Below are positions 1 through 11,900 of a stretch of DNA of 64,000 nt, piece by piece; positions within the stretch are counted from its first letter, which is position 1, and each line of letters opens with the position of its first letter. Origin of the DNA: Cymbomonas tetramitiformis (taxonomy: Eukaryota > Chlorophyta > Pyramimonadophyceae > Pyramimonadales > Pyramimonadaceae). Location of the stretch: positions 25,120 to 89,119 of the forward strand of contig LGRX02035207.1 in assembly GCA_001247695.2 (NCBI GenBank). The letters run 5' to 3'. Below the pieces are notes generated by a model. That model was not told the origin of the DNA, did not search any database, and saw only the letters and a program-made list of their open reading frames with translations. Position numbers and translations under genes: made by a program.

Positions 1-715
1 CGAACCTCAAACATGCACCTAGGACATCGCTTCCCATGCGTTTGATGGTTGTCGTAGTCTATAATATCATTATGAAACACATCAAAGCGATATACGACGC
101 TTGGTCACCCATACGGACGATCGCTCGCATACTAGTTGTGTATGCGTACTAATGCTCTGTTTGCTAGGCTCTGGTACCCTCCGGACCTCAAACATGAATC
201 TAGGGCATCACTTCCGATGCGTTTGATGTTTGTCCTAGTCTATAATATCATTGTGAAACACGTCAAAGCGATATATGATGTCAGGTCACCCGTAGGGACG
301 CTCGCTCGCATACTAGTTGTGTACGCGTAGTGTTGATGTTGCTCTGTCTGCTAGGCTCTGACACCCTCCGAACCTCAAACATGCACCTAGGACATCGCTT
401 CCGATACGTTTGATGTTTGTCGTAGTCTATAATAGCATTACGAAACACGCTAGAGCGATATACGACGCTAGGTCACCCATAGGGACGATCGCTCGCATAC
501 TAGTTATGTACACGTACTAATGTTATGTGCGCCATGCCCTAACGCCTCTCTCGTTTTAAAATGTGTACCTCGGGCATTGTTCGTGGTGCGTTGGATGCGT
601 TTCATAGTCCAGGATGTGGTGTGTAACGAAAAGCATGCGATATATGATTGGAGGGCATCCGTAAGGATGATCGATGGTGTACTATGTGTGTGCCCGCCGA
701 TTAGCTAGATAGCTA
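1..715. repeat. Degenerate ~185-bp tandem repeat, 4 copies
   Basis: Four diverged copies of a unit of about 183-187 bp can be followed by the motif CTAGGACATCG or its variants near 18, 201, 388 and 571. Each unit also carries a shared block reading roughly GTCTATAATATCATTA, followed by GGTCACCC and GATCGCTCGCATACTAGTTGTGTA. The fourth copy is the most diverged. The array is truncated by the window start, so its real length is unknown. No coding sequence is supported in it; the short open frames there lack a consistent reading phase between copies. Confidence 0.85.
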
Positions 716-2974
716 GGTAGGTCGTTACATACATGTAGGGCGGTGGATCATTCGCACGTATATACAACGAATGTCATTATGCCAACCGGCCCATGGCCGC
801 ATGTGCCATTGCCTATGACATATATCTTCAATCTGATTCATTGCCGAGCTGGTTTGGTTCCCAAATCCGCTTCAAAAAAATCGAAAGGAGCCAGGGAAGA
901 TATCTTCCGTTGAGCTGGTACGGCCCCAAATCAAAAAGAGATTCGGCCCGTCTTCGGCCCGCCCGGTCCGAACTACAAAATGCCCGCCGCAGGCGCGAAA
1001 ATTTTAATCTTAAGTATGGGAAAATGCAAAAATCGCAAAATTTTCATCAAATTTTTAGAAATTTGCGCCAAATTGGTCGGCCCCAAAGCAATTTCTCTTT
1101 CGGTCCCTCTTCGGCCCGGGCCTCATTTTGGCGACTCAGTTCGGCCCGGGGCCGGCCAATCGGGGTAAGATATCTTCCCTGAAAGGAGCGCCATCTTTTT
1201 GAACGGCAAGTGAGAACCACCATGTATAAAAAAGTACTACCCATGTGGCAATCTGCATCCATTGGGAACGCTACACGTGATATATTGACCAATGGCGCAT
1301 AAGGCAACTCAGTTTGGGTCCCTGAGGCAACAATATATAAAGGGTAGCATCCACATATCAAAGGAGGGCATCGGAAAAAAATCCGGCGTTTCGGTACTTG
1401 AGATAGTACCGAAACGCGTTTCGGTACTATCTCAAGTACTGTGGGGCAGTAGCCACTATGCTAATGAGTATTGACCATCAGGCATCACAATATAGCCAAA
1501 CATTGACACTGTGGTAGCCACAAAGTTGTCGACAATTTGAAATTCAAAAACACGGGGAAGCGCATAAGTGGAGTCAAGCGTCGCAAGACATCGTCATCGT
1601 GACCCCTGATGTGACCATGCTTTAACCTCGGTTATGTCATATTTCTACCCATGCCGTTGTGACCCTTTCAACTCCTGCTGTGACCCTTGTCCAACTTAGT
1701 TGGATATCGATAACTGAAATATCGATATATCCGCAGTATGTTTTAGGGCAAATATCGGTATCAATATCGATTATCGATATGTAAATTTTCCAAATATCAA
1801 TCGATATTTTTTTTTGGGTTATTCATATCAATCGATAGTGTTTTGTTGTGTTATTCATATCGACCGATATTCAAAAACGAATTCAGTAGTTGTGATATCA
1901 TATTCGATAGTTTTTAAGCAGTTATTCAAAGTTATCGATGGCAAAAAAAAATCCCGATACCGCCCCTTGCAAATTAAAACAGCCGAATTCCAAACAAATC
2001 ACAACTAAATATGAGTGTGGATACTATAAGAATAGAAATTTAAATATGTCAAATGGCATGCCTACTCATATAAGGAGATGCCTGTACAAATATGTCATCT
2101 TGCTTTCCGCACTAGCTTGCAACTCTCCACACATCTGAATGGCAAGAGCAAGCCTTGATACATAGACACTGAAAAGAAAGAGCCAACATATCAATCATCA
2201 TTTAGGCCATGAAAATCATTCCAGCACGCTGCTCCACAAAACCATATTCGACAAGTCTTGCAACCCAAGCGGCTTGCGCGCGAGACAGGTCCATTCTCAC
2301 GCTCCTCCGTGTGCTTATTACCCCGAGACTTACGCTTCTTCCCAACCACCTCCTCACACCTGGTTGCGCAGCTGGTCACATAGGTCTACACCATCGTCAT
2401 GTTGTACAGTTATAGTCATGTACGTCACGTTCAAGCGAGAGAACACGAACACCAGCTCACGAGTGTCCGCCAGTTCAGGATCAAAGATCTGACGAGTCTT
2501 CTGTAACTCTTTTACAGCAGTGTGAGCTGAGCTCATAAAGTTACTCCCCTTCGCTTGTTCTCAGTTCAGACCCGAGACCGACCGACGCGAGACGGAGCGG
2601 AGAGACAAAGTTGAGAGTTAGAGTAGCAGTTGCAGTAGGTGTCACAACGACAAGGTAGCCGACAACTCACTACACGTACCCAGCTCCCTCTGAATCCCAC
2701 CAATAGTATTCAGTATATCATACACGTGCACATAATAATGAGCACGTGTACAGAATAATGTACACATGTATTGGTATTTAAATATGTCAGGTACAATGTG
2801 TCACAGTGTAATTCTGGCCCTAAAGTTAAAGTTGGAAATCCACGTGGACGACAAGCCAGGCGGAGGAAAATCCTCACGTCAGTCAGCTGCTGAGCTCTTC
2901 CACGCTTGCTAGACAAAGACATTGAGACGGGCAAACAGCGCACAGAACATTTGAGAAAACTTCACGGTTGAAAT
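716..2974. other. Upstream non-coding region with small repeats
   Basis: I see no supported gene here. The motif CAGGGAAGATATCTT occurs at about 892 and, inverted, at about 1167, bracketing roughly 290 bp with two related CGGCCCC-AA...CTTCGGCCC blocks inside. This could be a small MITE-like element, but no clear target duplication is visible. Positions 1690-1960 are AT-rich with many TATCGAT motifs. The rest, including 2560-2970 just before the first gene, shows no recognisable signal. Confidence 0.5.
1394..1439. repeat. Perfect 46-bp palindrome
   Basis: The left arm begins GTACTTGAGATAGTACC at 1394, and the right arm (1417-1439) is its exact 23-base reverse complement, with no spacer. Each arm contains a smaller inverted repeat (GGTAC...GTACC). 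The bases just outside do not pair, so the symmetry ends sharply. It lies in non-coding DNA and could be the footprint of a palindromic element or a cruciform-forming site. No flanking element was recognised. Confidence 0.9.
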
Positions 2975-5900
2975 ATGCGTTCAACACTGTCCTTAGCGCT
3001 TTCACGTTCTGTGCACGTAAGGAAGGCACATCAATATAAACGATTGCCCAGTCTATGCACAACTGGCTCAAAGCACCGCATCACGTCAGCAGTTCCACTG
3101 ACTTCAAGATTCCACTTTGGCACCCACCCTGTTCAACATTTTCGTGCGGCACAAATCAAGTCTTGCACCGGACGTTTTAACTCTACAGTATGTTCCTCCA
3201 GTGAAGACACCGCTGGTGAGAAATTTTTCTCAGCCTGTCTATATCTTCTCTTGGATGTGAATCGAAAACTGTTCTTGGACTGATGTGATTTTCCTGTCAA
3301 GAACGAGTCTGTCGCAGGTTTTGCATAAAGCGCTCAGGCCTGAGTGATATTTGTAATGCCCTAGGCCCATTCACTTGAGGCGATACGCTCCCTATCGTAC
3401 GTTCACAAATCAGAGACAAAAGGCGCAAGCGCACGGTCCACCTCAGGCTGTCCACTTCCGGTCACTCGCCGCACCACTGTCTTTTTGTGACCTTAGCTCG
3501 ACGGCCTTCTGTGAATGTAGTTGTGTTGCTCTCTGCAATTGAATGAATACTTTCTGCGCTTTTTCACTCACGGTCAGGTACATATGTCAGTTACATTCAG
3601 GACACGGCCGCCGTTTTCTCGCCAAAGCTGGTGCGTGCTCTGGCGCGAGCAATCAATCTCCCACCAGGATTTTATGACTCGGGCACCGCCTGCACTCACA
3701 GCTGACACTGCTGATATGGTGATCAAGCCTGGCAACACTGACCAGTGGTAGGCGAAGTATGGTAACGTCCCGTGAGTGTTACGCTCGCTTTCCTGACACA
3801 CGCCCTCAGCGGATTCTGGTGGTCACAACCATCGCATGACCCTCACTCAGCTCACTACAGGTTCAAACTTGTGCCTATGCCAACCGACTTGCCTGTGCCA
3901 ACCGACTTGCCTATCCCAACCTGACACTGTGTTTCAGGCAGGGCGTTTTTCATGCTTGGTTTCAGATGCTTCCATATTTCCTTAGCTACACGAAAACATT
4001 CGTGATCCGTTGACATCGGAGCCTTGGGGAGACCCACACGTCTCCACTCTTGCGATCATGTCCCGTACGTCTCAGACTCTGCCTCAGGTCCTCAGCGCGA
4101 TCTCACTGCTTCGATTTCTGAGCCGAGTGCCGCGCCCGGTGTTCGCTTGTATGCAGCTTCCAGAGCTCCTGAACGTCCTTCAGGCCCAGGGCCAAGAGCT
4201 TGTGCCGCCCTCGCAGAGGGCGGGGCTGCACCCGCTGGTCATACCACTTAGCTGCGATCCTGAAACCAAGGAGGTGATCCCGCGAAGTACTGTTAGATCC
4301 ATGTGGAAGCAAACCACACCACGCCTTGGCATCCTGCCATCCTCTGGAGGCCACTTGACTGCCACGGCAGCCGCCACACGGTTGACGTGGTTGCCAGAAG
4401 TCAGCTCCGAGGTGGCCCCTCGGGGCTGGCTGCTGCACAGCGAGGGCAGAATGCTGGCGCCTTAGTCGTTAGGCGGTAAGGTACGCTTGGACTCTCCTTG
4501 CGACTCGGAGCCGGCAGCTGCCGTTGGTGCTCGTCGGCGCTTGCAGTTGATCAAGCTCGGTAGAATAGCTTGAGCGAAGGGCAGCGGAGGTGATTAAAGC
4601 TTGGCAGTCCATCCTCTTGCCAACGTTTCGGAGCGCCCACCCTTACGCAGGTCACGGGGCTGCTGCGCTGGGCCTCTGCCCCGGATCCGGACCAGGACCT
4701 ACCGGTGGTGCGCCACCTTCCTGCCCTCGCTCTTCAGGAGCCCTCACTGTCATGTGTACTACCGCCTCAGCAGGCTTTGAAGAGCTTCCAGTGAATGGTA
4801 TCGTCAGCTCGCAGCAACTTCAGTGCCACGCGACTGTAGGGTTTATGAATTCTTCGTTCGTGGGATGCGTGATACACTTGGTAGGGTAAGTTCTCCGTAA
4901 GAAACAAAACACTGCATGCACGTGAGGTGACGTTTTTGTTTGTATTGTTTCGTCGAAGATTCAAACCAGGAACCATACAGGAGAAATATCACGGAGCCCC
5001 AAAGAAAAGTATTTGGAGGCCTTAGGGGTGCACATGGTTGGGATTCCACGTAGGCGGCGCACTTTGTAGGGACTCTGCGTGGGCAGTGGCTGTTTTGGGT
5101 TGCTGCATTACTTTCCTCAACGTGGAGCCTACTATCCGGAACATGCCCTAACAACGTGGGGCCTACTATCCGGAACATGCCCTAACAGGGCTATCGGAAC
5201 ATGCCCTAGCGACATGGGGCCTACTATCCGGAACATGCCCTAACAGCGTGGGGTCTAACATCCGGATCGTGCTAACAACGTGGGGCCTTATATCCGAACA
5301 TGCCTATTTGACGTGGAGCCTAATGACCCGGAACATGCCTAACAATATTGGGGTAATATCGAACAAGACCTAACAGCGGACTAACATCCGGAACACGCCC
5401 TAATAACGTAGAGCGTAACATCCGGAAACATGCCCTAATTTCCGGAACATTCCCGGACAACGTGGGGCCTAATATCCGGAACATGCCCTAACAACGTGGA
5501 ACCTAATATCCGGAACGTGCCCTAACAACGTGAAACCTGACAACCGGACCATGCTGAGGGTGGAGCCTAACGTCCGGAGCATGCCGGGGGCGGCGCTTCA
5601 CGCAGGTGCGCACTACCACGTGCGGTTTGGTGCTTCTGGCGCAAACGGTGAGCTGCCAACTGCCCTCCCTCGAGCCTCGAGCGGACTCCCTGGAGCGGAC
5701 CCCCTCGAGCGGACCCCCTCGAGCGGACCCCCTCGAGCGGACCCCCTCGAGCGGACCCCCTCGAGGCGGACTTCCCTCGGGGCCGACTCCCTCGAGCCGG
5801 CCCCCCTCGAGCTGTGACCCCCTCAGGCGGACCCCCTCAGGCCGACCCCTCAGGCGGACCCCTCGAGGCGGACCCCCTCGGGCGGACCCCTCGAGCGGAC

Positions 5901-8900
5901 CCCCTCGAGCGGACCCCCTCGAGCGGACTCCCTCGGCGGACCCCCTCGAGCGGACCCCCTCCCGGCCCGGACCCCCTCAGGCGACTCCTCGAGCAGCCCC
6001 CTCCGGCGGACCCCCTCAGGCTTCGACCCCCTCGAGGCGGACCCCCTCGAGGCGGACCCCCCTCAGCCCGGACCCCGAGGCAGGACCCCCTCCCGGCGGA
6101 CCCCCTCCCAGGCCGACTCCCTCAGGTGGATTCCCCCAAGGCGGACCCCCTCGAGGCCCCGACCCCCTCGAGCCGACCCCCTCGAGGGCGGACCCCCTCG
6201 AGGCGCGGACCCCCTCGAGCGGACTCCCTCCGAGCCGACCCCCTTGAGCGGACTCCCTCAGGCCGGCCCCTTGAGCGGACCCCTCGAGCCGACCCCCTCG
6301 GCGGACCCCCTCAGCGGACCCCTCCCGGGCGGACCCCCTCCGAGCGGACCCCCTCAGGCGGACTCCAGCCGACCCCCTTGAGCGGACCCCCTCGAGCCGA
6401 CCCCCTCGAGCCGACCCCCTCGAGCGGACTCCCGCGAGGCGACTCCTTTGAGCTCATCGATGCATCTGCCGGTGGAAGTTAGCATTTTTTAGTCTGAAAG
6501 TGAGACTGGGACTATGCTTGCACCTTCAGCTGAGACTGAGGGGAACTTGCATTGACATCGAGACTGCGACTGAGACTGCGTGACCGAGGGAAATCTGCCC
6601 TGGCATCGAGACTGAGACTGGGAAACTTGCATTGGCATACGGCAACTTAGTCATCTAATGAAACGGGGCGGAATTGCTCTCAAACCTCTCGACGATCGCT
6701 CGACAGTAAATTTCAGTCATTCGATTGCGAGCACAGACTCAGAAAGAAATCGCAGCAGTCAGATCACGCTTATTTCTCGTTTCCGCATGACACACTTAAC
6801 TCTGCCGAGCGGTTTTTAGAGTGTTAAGCGCTGCCTAGCAGTGTGTTAATAACGCACAAGTTAGTAAACATGAGCGTAATTTCCTTTCACAACTTATCTC
6901 GAATAGGTCATACTAGTGGGTTTAAACGTCTGGAGACCAAGCGCGGCTTCATTAGCCGCAGATTCGCTAACGCCATTCCCGCGGTGCGCTTGGGGCCAAG
7001 CGGACCGCGGGATGCCATAGCGCGTCATGACTTGCATATTTAGGCACGCAAGTTATGTTAACTTACTAACTTAAGTTATAATATCATAAAACGGTGTGCT
7101 AGGTAAGCTCATTTGAGCGCGAAATGTTCAGATGGCGGGCGGTGACCCGTTATCGGAACTGGCGGGTCTATGTCTTATATATGGGAAGAAACCCTATCTA
7201 GTAGTTGCAGATGGTCTGTTGAAGAAACTCAGCGCGGGGAATAGCGTGACTCCACGTTCAACCGCATCTAATGTACAATGAATGTTACTTAGAAAAAGTA
7301 GCTTTCCGCAAATTCGTTTCTAATTCAGTCCAGCCAATTCGCCACGCTGAGTTTTTAGCCTTTGACCAGCCCAACTAGGGGGCGTTGACCCCGGTGTCAA
7401 AAACATTGGTGCTGCAACCCCGCAAAATTTACGGTATCTGACGGTCTGAGATGTGGTTTATCAGTTTTCCGTGAACACTGATCCTCGGATCCACGAAATC
7501 ATTCTATCGGTCGGGGTTTCGGACTGTATAAATTGATAGCAATTCCGCCCCACTAAATATGGGCGTATGTCTGGGTATGGCATCGTAATTGTGACTGAGA
7601 CTGAGACAGGGGAAATTGCAATGGCATCGTGACTGGGACTGAGACTGAGCATCAAAGCGGCGCAGAGACTGAGCGCGACTTGGATGGAAACTAAGACGGA
7701 GACGGAAACTTAGAAAGTGGGAACCTGACATACTGCACCTTCAGACGATGAGTGACGGACTTTGCGATTTGAAGTCGAATTGGGGCTTGTATACCAACTG
7801 TGTCTGGGATCACGCCTTAAACTACGACTCCGGCTTGGTTGTGGACGTTACCTGTGTCTGTGATCACGCCTTAAACTACGACTCCGGCTTGGTTGTGGGC
7901 GTTACCTGTGTCTGTGATCACGACTTAAACTACGACTCCGGCTTGGTTGTGGACGTTACCTGTGTCTGTAATCGTGGTTGTACCTGTGTCTGTGATCGGG
8001 GTTGTACCTGTGGCTGGGATCGGGGTTGTACCTGTGTCTGACTACGGCACACTCCCTGTTGTGTGGGCCCCAGAGTGAGACTGAGGGGATGGGTACTGGC
8101 AATGCAGCCAGGCTGAGACTGAGGGGTTGGGTGCTGATTCTGCGACAGGCTGCACAGTACGTGCACCGTGCGATGGTGGATGAAGATCTCAAGGTGAAGA
8201 TGCACTCGTCAATCTGTGCTGCACAGCTCCCCACACGTCCTCGAGCATCTGGCGGAATATTCTCGCTGATCTGCCAGCTAGACCTCTCATCTGCCCCTCT
8301 TTGGGCGTGTGCGAGTCACGCCTGAGGCAGCTGACCTACTTCTGCTAGGGGAGCCAGCGTATGCGGGACACGGGCTCGGGGACTGAACACTGATGCCAGC
8401 GTGTGCGGGACACGGGCTCGGAGACTGAACACTGATGCCAGCGTGTGCGGGACACGGGCTCGGGGACTGAACACTGATGCCAGCGTGTGCGGGACACGGG
8501 CTCGGGGACTGAACACTGATGCCAGCGTGTGCGGGACACGGGCTCGGAGACTGACTGATGCCAGCGTGTGCGGGGCACGGGCTCGGAGACGAACCCTGAT
8601 GCCAGCGTGTGCGGGACACGGGCTCGGAGACCGAACACTGATGCCAGCGTGTGCGGGACACGGGCTCGGGGACTGAACACTGATGCTGCCAACGTGTGCG
8701 GGACACGGGCTGGAAGACTGAACACTGATGCCAGCGTGTGCGGGGCACGGGCTCGGAGACTGAACACTGATGCCAGCGTGTGCGGGACACGGGCTCGGAG
8801 ACTGAACACTGATGCCAGCGTGTGCGGGACAGGGTTCAGTTGCTTTCAGAACAGTTGCTGGATGTGCTTGCTGGTGCCTGGCAGTTGACTAAGGTTGCTG

Positions 8901-11900
8901 CGTCACGGGCGGTTGTTCGGTGACAGAGCGGAGAAGGCGCTGTGCGAGCGGCGGTAGGCAGCGCGGCCGAGGCTCTCTACCCGGTGTGCTCTCCTTTTGG
9001 TTGCCCGCCTTCTGTATACGCTGGCTGGCTCGAGGGTGTGCACGTGAGGATCTCTCGCGAGTATATGTGATGATGGCAGTGCCATCATGATCGGCACAGG
9101 GGGATGCGTGCCTGCCATCACAAGCAATGCATGCATAGATTCGGATGGCGTTGTACAAAATTCAATGAGCAGATGACGTATTACTGTCACCAGGGCGGCC
9201 TATGGCACGTGTGTAATTCAGAGCGGCCTATGGCACGTGTGTAATTCAGAGCGGCCTATGGCACGTGTGTAATTCAGGGGCGGCCTATGGCACGTGTGTA
9301 ATTCAGAGCGGCCGATGGCACGTGTGTAATTCAGAGCAGCCTATGGCACGTGTGTAATTCAGGGCGGCCTATGGCACGTGTGTAATTCAGAGCGGCCGAT
9401 GGCACGTGTGTAATTCAGAGCGGCCGATGGCACGTGTGTAATTCAGGGCGGCCGATGGCACGTGTGTAATTCAGAGTGGTTGGTGGCACGTGTGTAATTC
9501 AGAGCGGCCGATGGCATTCGCCGTGAAGGGGTCTCTGTTCATGGTGTCAGGTGGGTGATGCAGTGTCTGCTCCAAGGCCCGAGGTTTACATCACCACCAA
9601 GTGCGCCCCCTAGCTGAAGAAACCCCACTTTCATCTGAGCCTGCGAGCAGGGCCAGCCTTCAGCCTGACTGACGCCGGCAGAGCCAGCCTTCTGCCTGAC
9701 TGAAGCCGGCAGAGCCAACCTTCTGCCTGACTGACGCCGGCAGAGCCAGCCTTCTGCCTGACTGACGCCGGCAGAAACAGCCTTCTGCCTGACTGACGCC
9801 GGCAGAGCCAGCCTTCAGCCTGACTGACGCCGGCAGAAACAGCCTTCTGCCTGCCTGACGCCGGCAGAGACAGCCTTCTGCCTGACTGACGCCGGCAGAG
9901 CCAGCCTTTTGCTTCACTGACGCCGGCAGAGCCAACCTTTTGCTTCACTGACGCCGGCAGAGTCAACCCCAAAGCACCTGGCAGTATGCGTAGGAACAGG
10001 CAGCAGGGCCTGGTTATGCATATACACTGCAAAGTCAACGATCCATTATACGAGACTGCCGTATTCCATTGGCACCTCCGAAGGTCACGCTGTGGATTGG
10101 GCTACACTGATGGCCAACCAGGAGCATTGGCACCGTGTGAACTTTAGTCAGCGCGGTCATCTGTGCCGAGGTTCCCCCTAGCATCGGAACAGATCGTGGA
10201 TGTAATCTGCGCCGAGGTCCCCCCTCGCATCCAAACAGATTGTTGATGTAATCTGCGCCGAGGTCCCCCCTAGCATCGGAACAGATTGTTGATGGCTTTA
10301 AACCCTGGATGAATACAGCATCTTCTCTGTGCTGAAGGGCGCAGTGTCTCGGGGGTGAGTTCAAAAGGGTGGGGAAGTTTCCCGATACGGTCGAGCAGTT
10401 GGCTCAGGCCCATCTAGACAAGGGCGATGAGGTGCCTGATATCCTTAACCCTCAGACCCTCACGCCCTCATTCAAGTGATATGCGGCCTCCCTGGTGTTT
10501 AACAATCTCACTGATGTCGCTTAGTCTACTTGAGGGAGAATCTGCCAAGTGGTGGCCACCAATCCGGGTGCTTGAAATCGGAACATGCACGCCTGAGATG
10601 CTGGTTAATAGGAGCCGCGACGCCGCCCAACCCCTGTGATGCGACGCCGGATCGCACACGTGGCGCGCGCACAGCTGCGCTTACTTCCCAGGCCAACCTT
10701 CCCCCCTGGCCGACCTCACTTCTTTGCCACCTTTACCCCAACGCTCTCTCCTGCCTTCCCGCTCACCATCCTCCATCCCAAGCCGCGCCCGTCCCTGGGG
10801 AGCCGTGCGCGCGCCATCCTCCATCCCAAGCCGCGCCCGTCCCTGGGGAGCCGTGCGCGCGCCATCCTCCATCCCAAGCCGCGCGCCTCCCTGGGAAGCC
10901 GTGCGCGCGCCATTATATGGCAGGCGGACGCGGCTACGCATTGAGGTCTGACATGGAGGCGAGGTGGAGTGACAGGTGTCGTCACTGGTGACGGGGGAAT
11001 TTTATCAGCGAGTGGTCCCCGGGTGGGCCCGGTCACCCGCCCACCACGCGATGCTGCTGAAAATCAACAACAGGCCCGATGAGGTAGGGTGGCTCCGGGC
11101 ACGATTCCTCCTCCCCGATTAGCCACCAGTGCTGGCGCTTCCTCGGCATGGTGACGGCTCATTACAGGCTCCGTATTCGTGTGGGAATGAACATCTTATG
11201 CTCACAATGCGGCTGATGGTACACAGGCAAGGGATCAAGCACGAGTGGCGCTGTGCAGCCCTTGGTGGACCCTTGCTCCATACACGTACGCCGACATGGT
11301 GCGCATCACACGCCCCGCACTGGCGCTGTGCAGCCCTTGGTGGACCCTTGCTCCATACATGCGCGCCGCCAGCTTCAGTACGTGGACGGAGCGGTCGCAG
11401 AGGCGCTCAGATGGCTCAGTGAGGCCCAGGGGGTCCCATTCTTCACGAGTGAGCTCCGGAGAATCCAGACAAGTGTCTCGAAGTGTGTGCTGAATCCTCT
11501 TTTTCATCTGGGACCTGGCCATCTTGAACTTGATCCCTGGTGAGGTTACATAGTGCAGCCGAAGAACTTTTCTGCGGCATTCTCGTGGATGGATCACTGG
11601 CTGGCAGAGAAATGATTTCAAGAATGACCGCACATGCATCCCCAGCGCAGACGAATGACACAGTCATGCAGAGCTCTTGGACAATTTGCCCAAGAATAAG
11701 GCAGTTCTGAAATCGTCGGCGCAACGATCAGATCCCGCTTACAGTCAGCACAGCACAGTGTCTTCTTTCATTTCAACATAACGTTTATAGAATCTTTGGA
11801 AAAGCTCAGTTTCAGGGACGGGGGAGGAGGGGTGGGAGGGGGGTCACATCCGACTCATCGTTGTGAAATGTGCATCTTTACATTTGCGGTATGATGCGTC

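Noticed and set aside
5530..6482. Long Pro/Arg-rich open frames
   Set aside because: They are translations of a ~15-bp minisatellite inside an intron, open in more than one phase and without start or splice context.
8287..8888. Repetitive frames with 14-residue periodicity on both strands
   Set aside because: A 42-bp satellite keeps frames open on both strands; no independent evidence of translation.
8349..9520. CRISPR-like repeat spacing
   Set aside because: Units are contiguous tandem repeats without unique spacers, and the DNA is eukaryotic.
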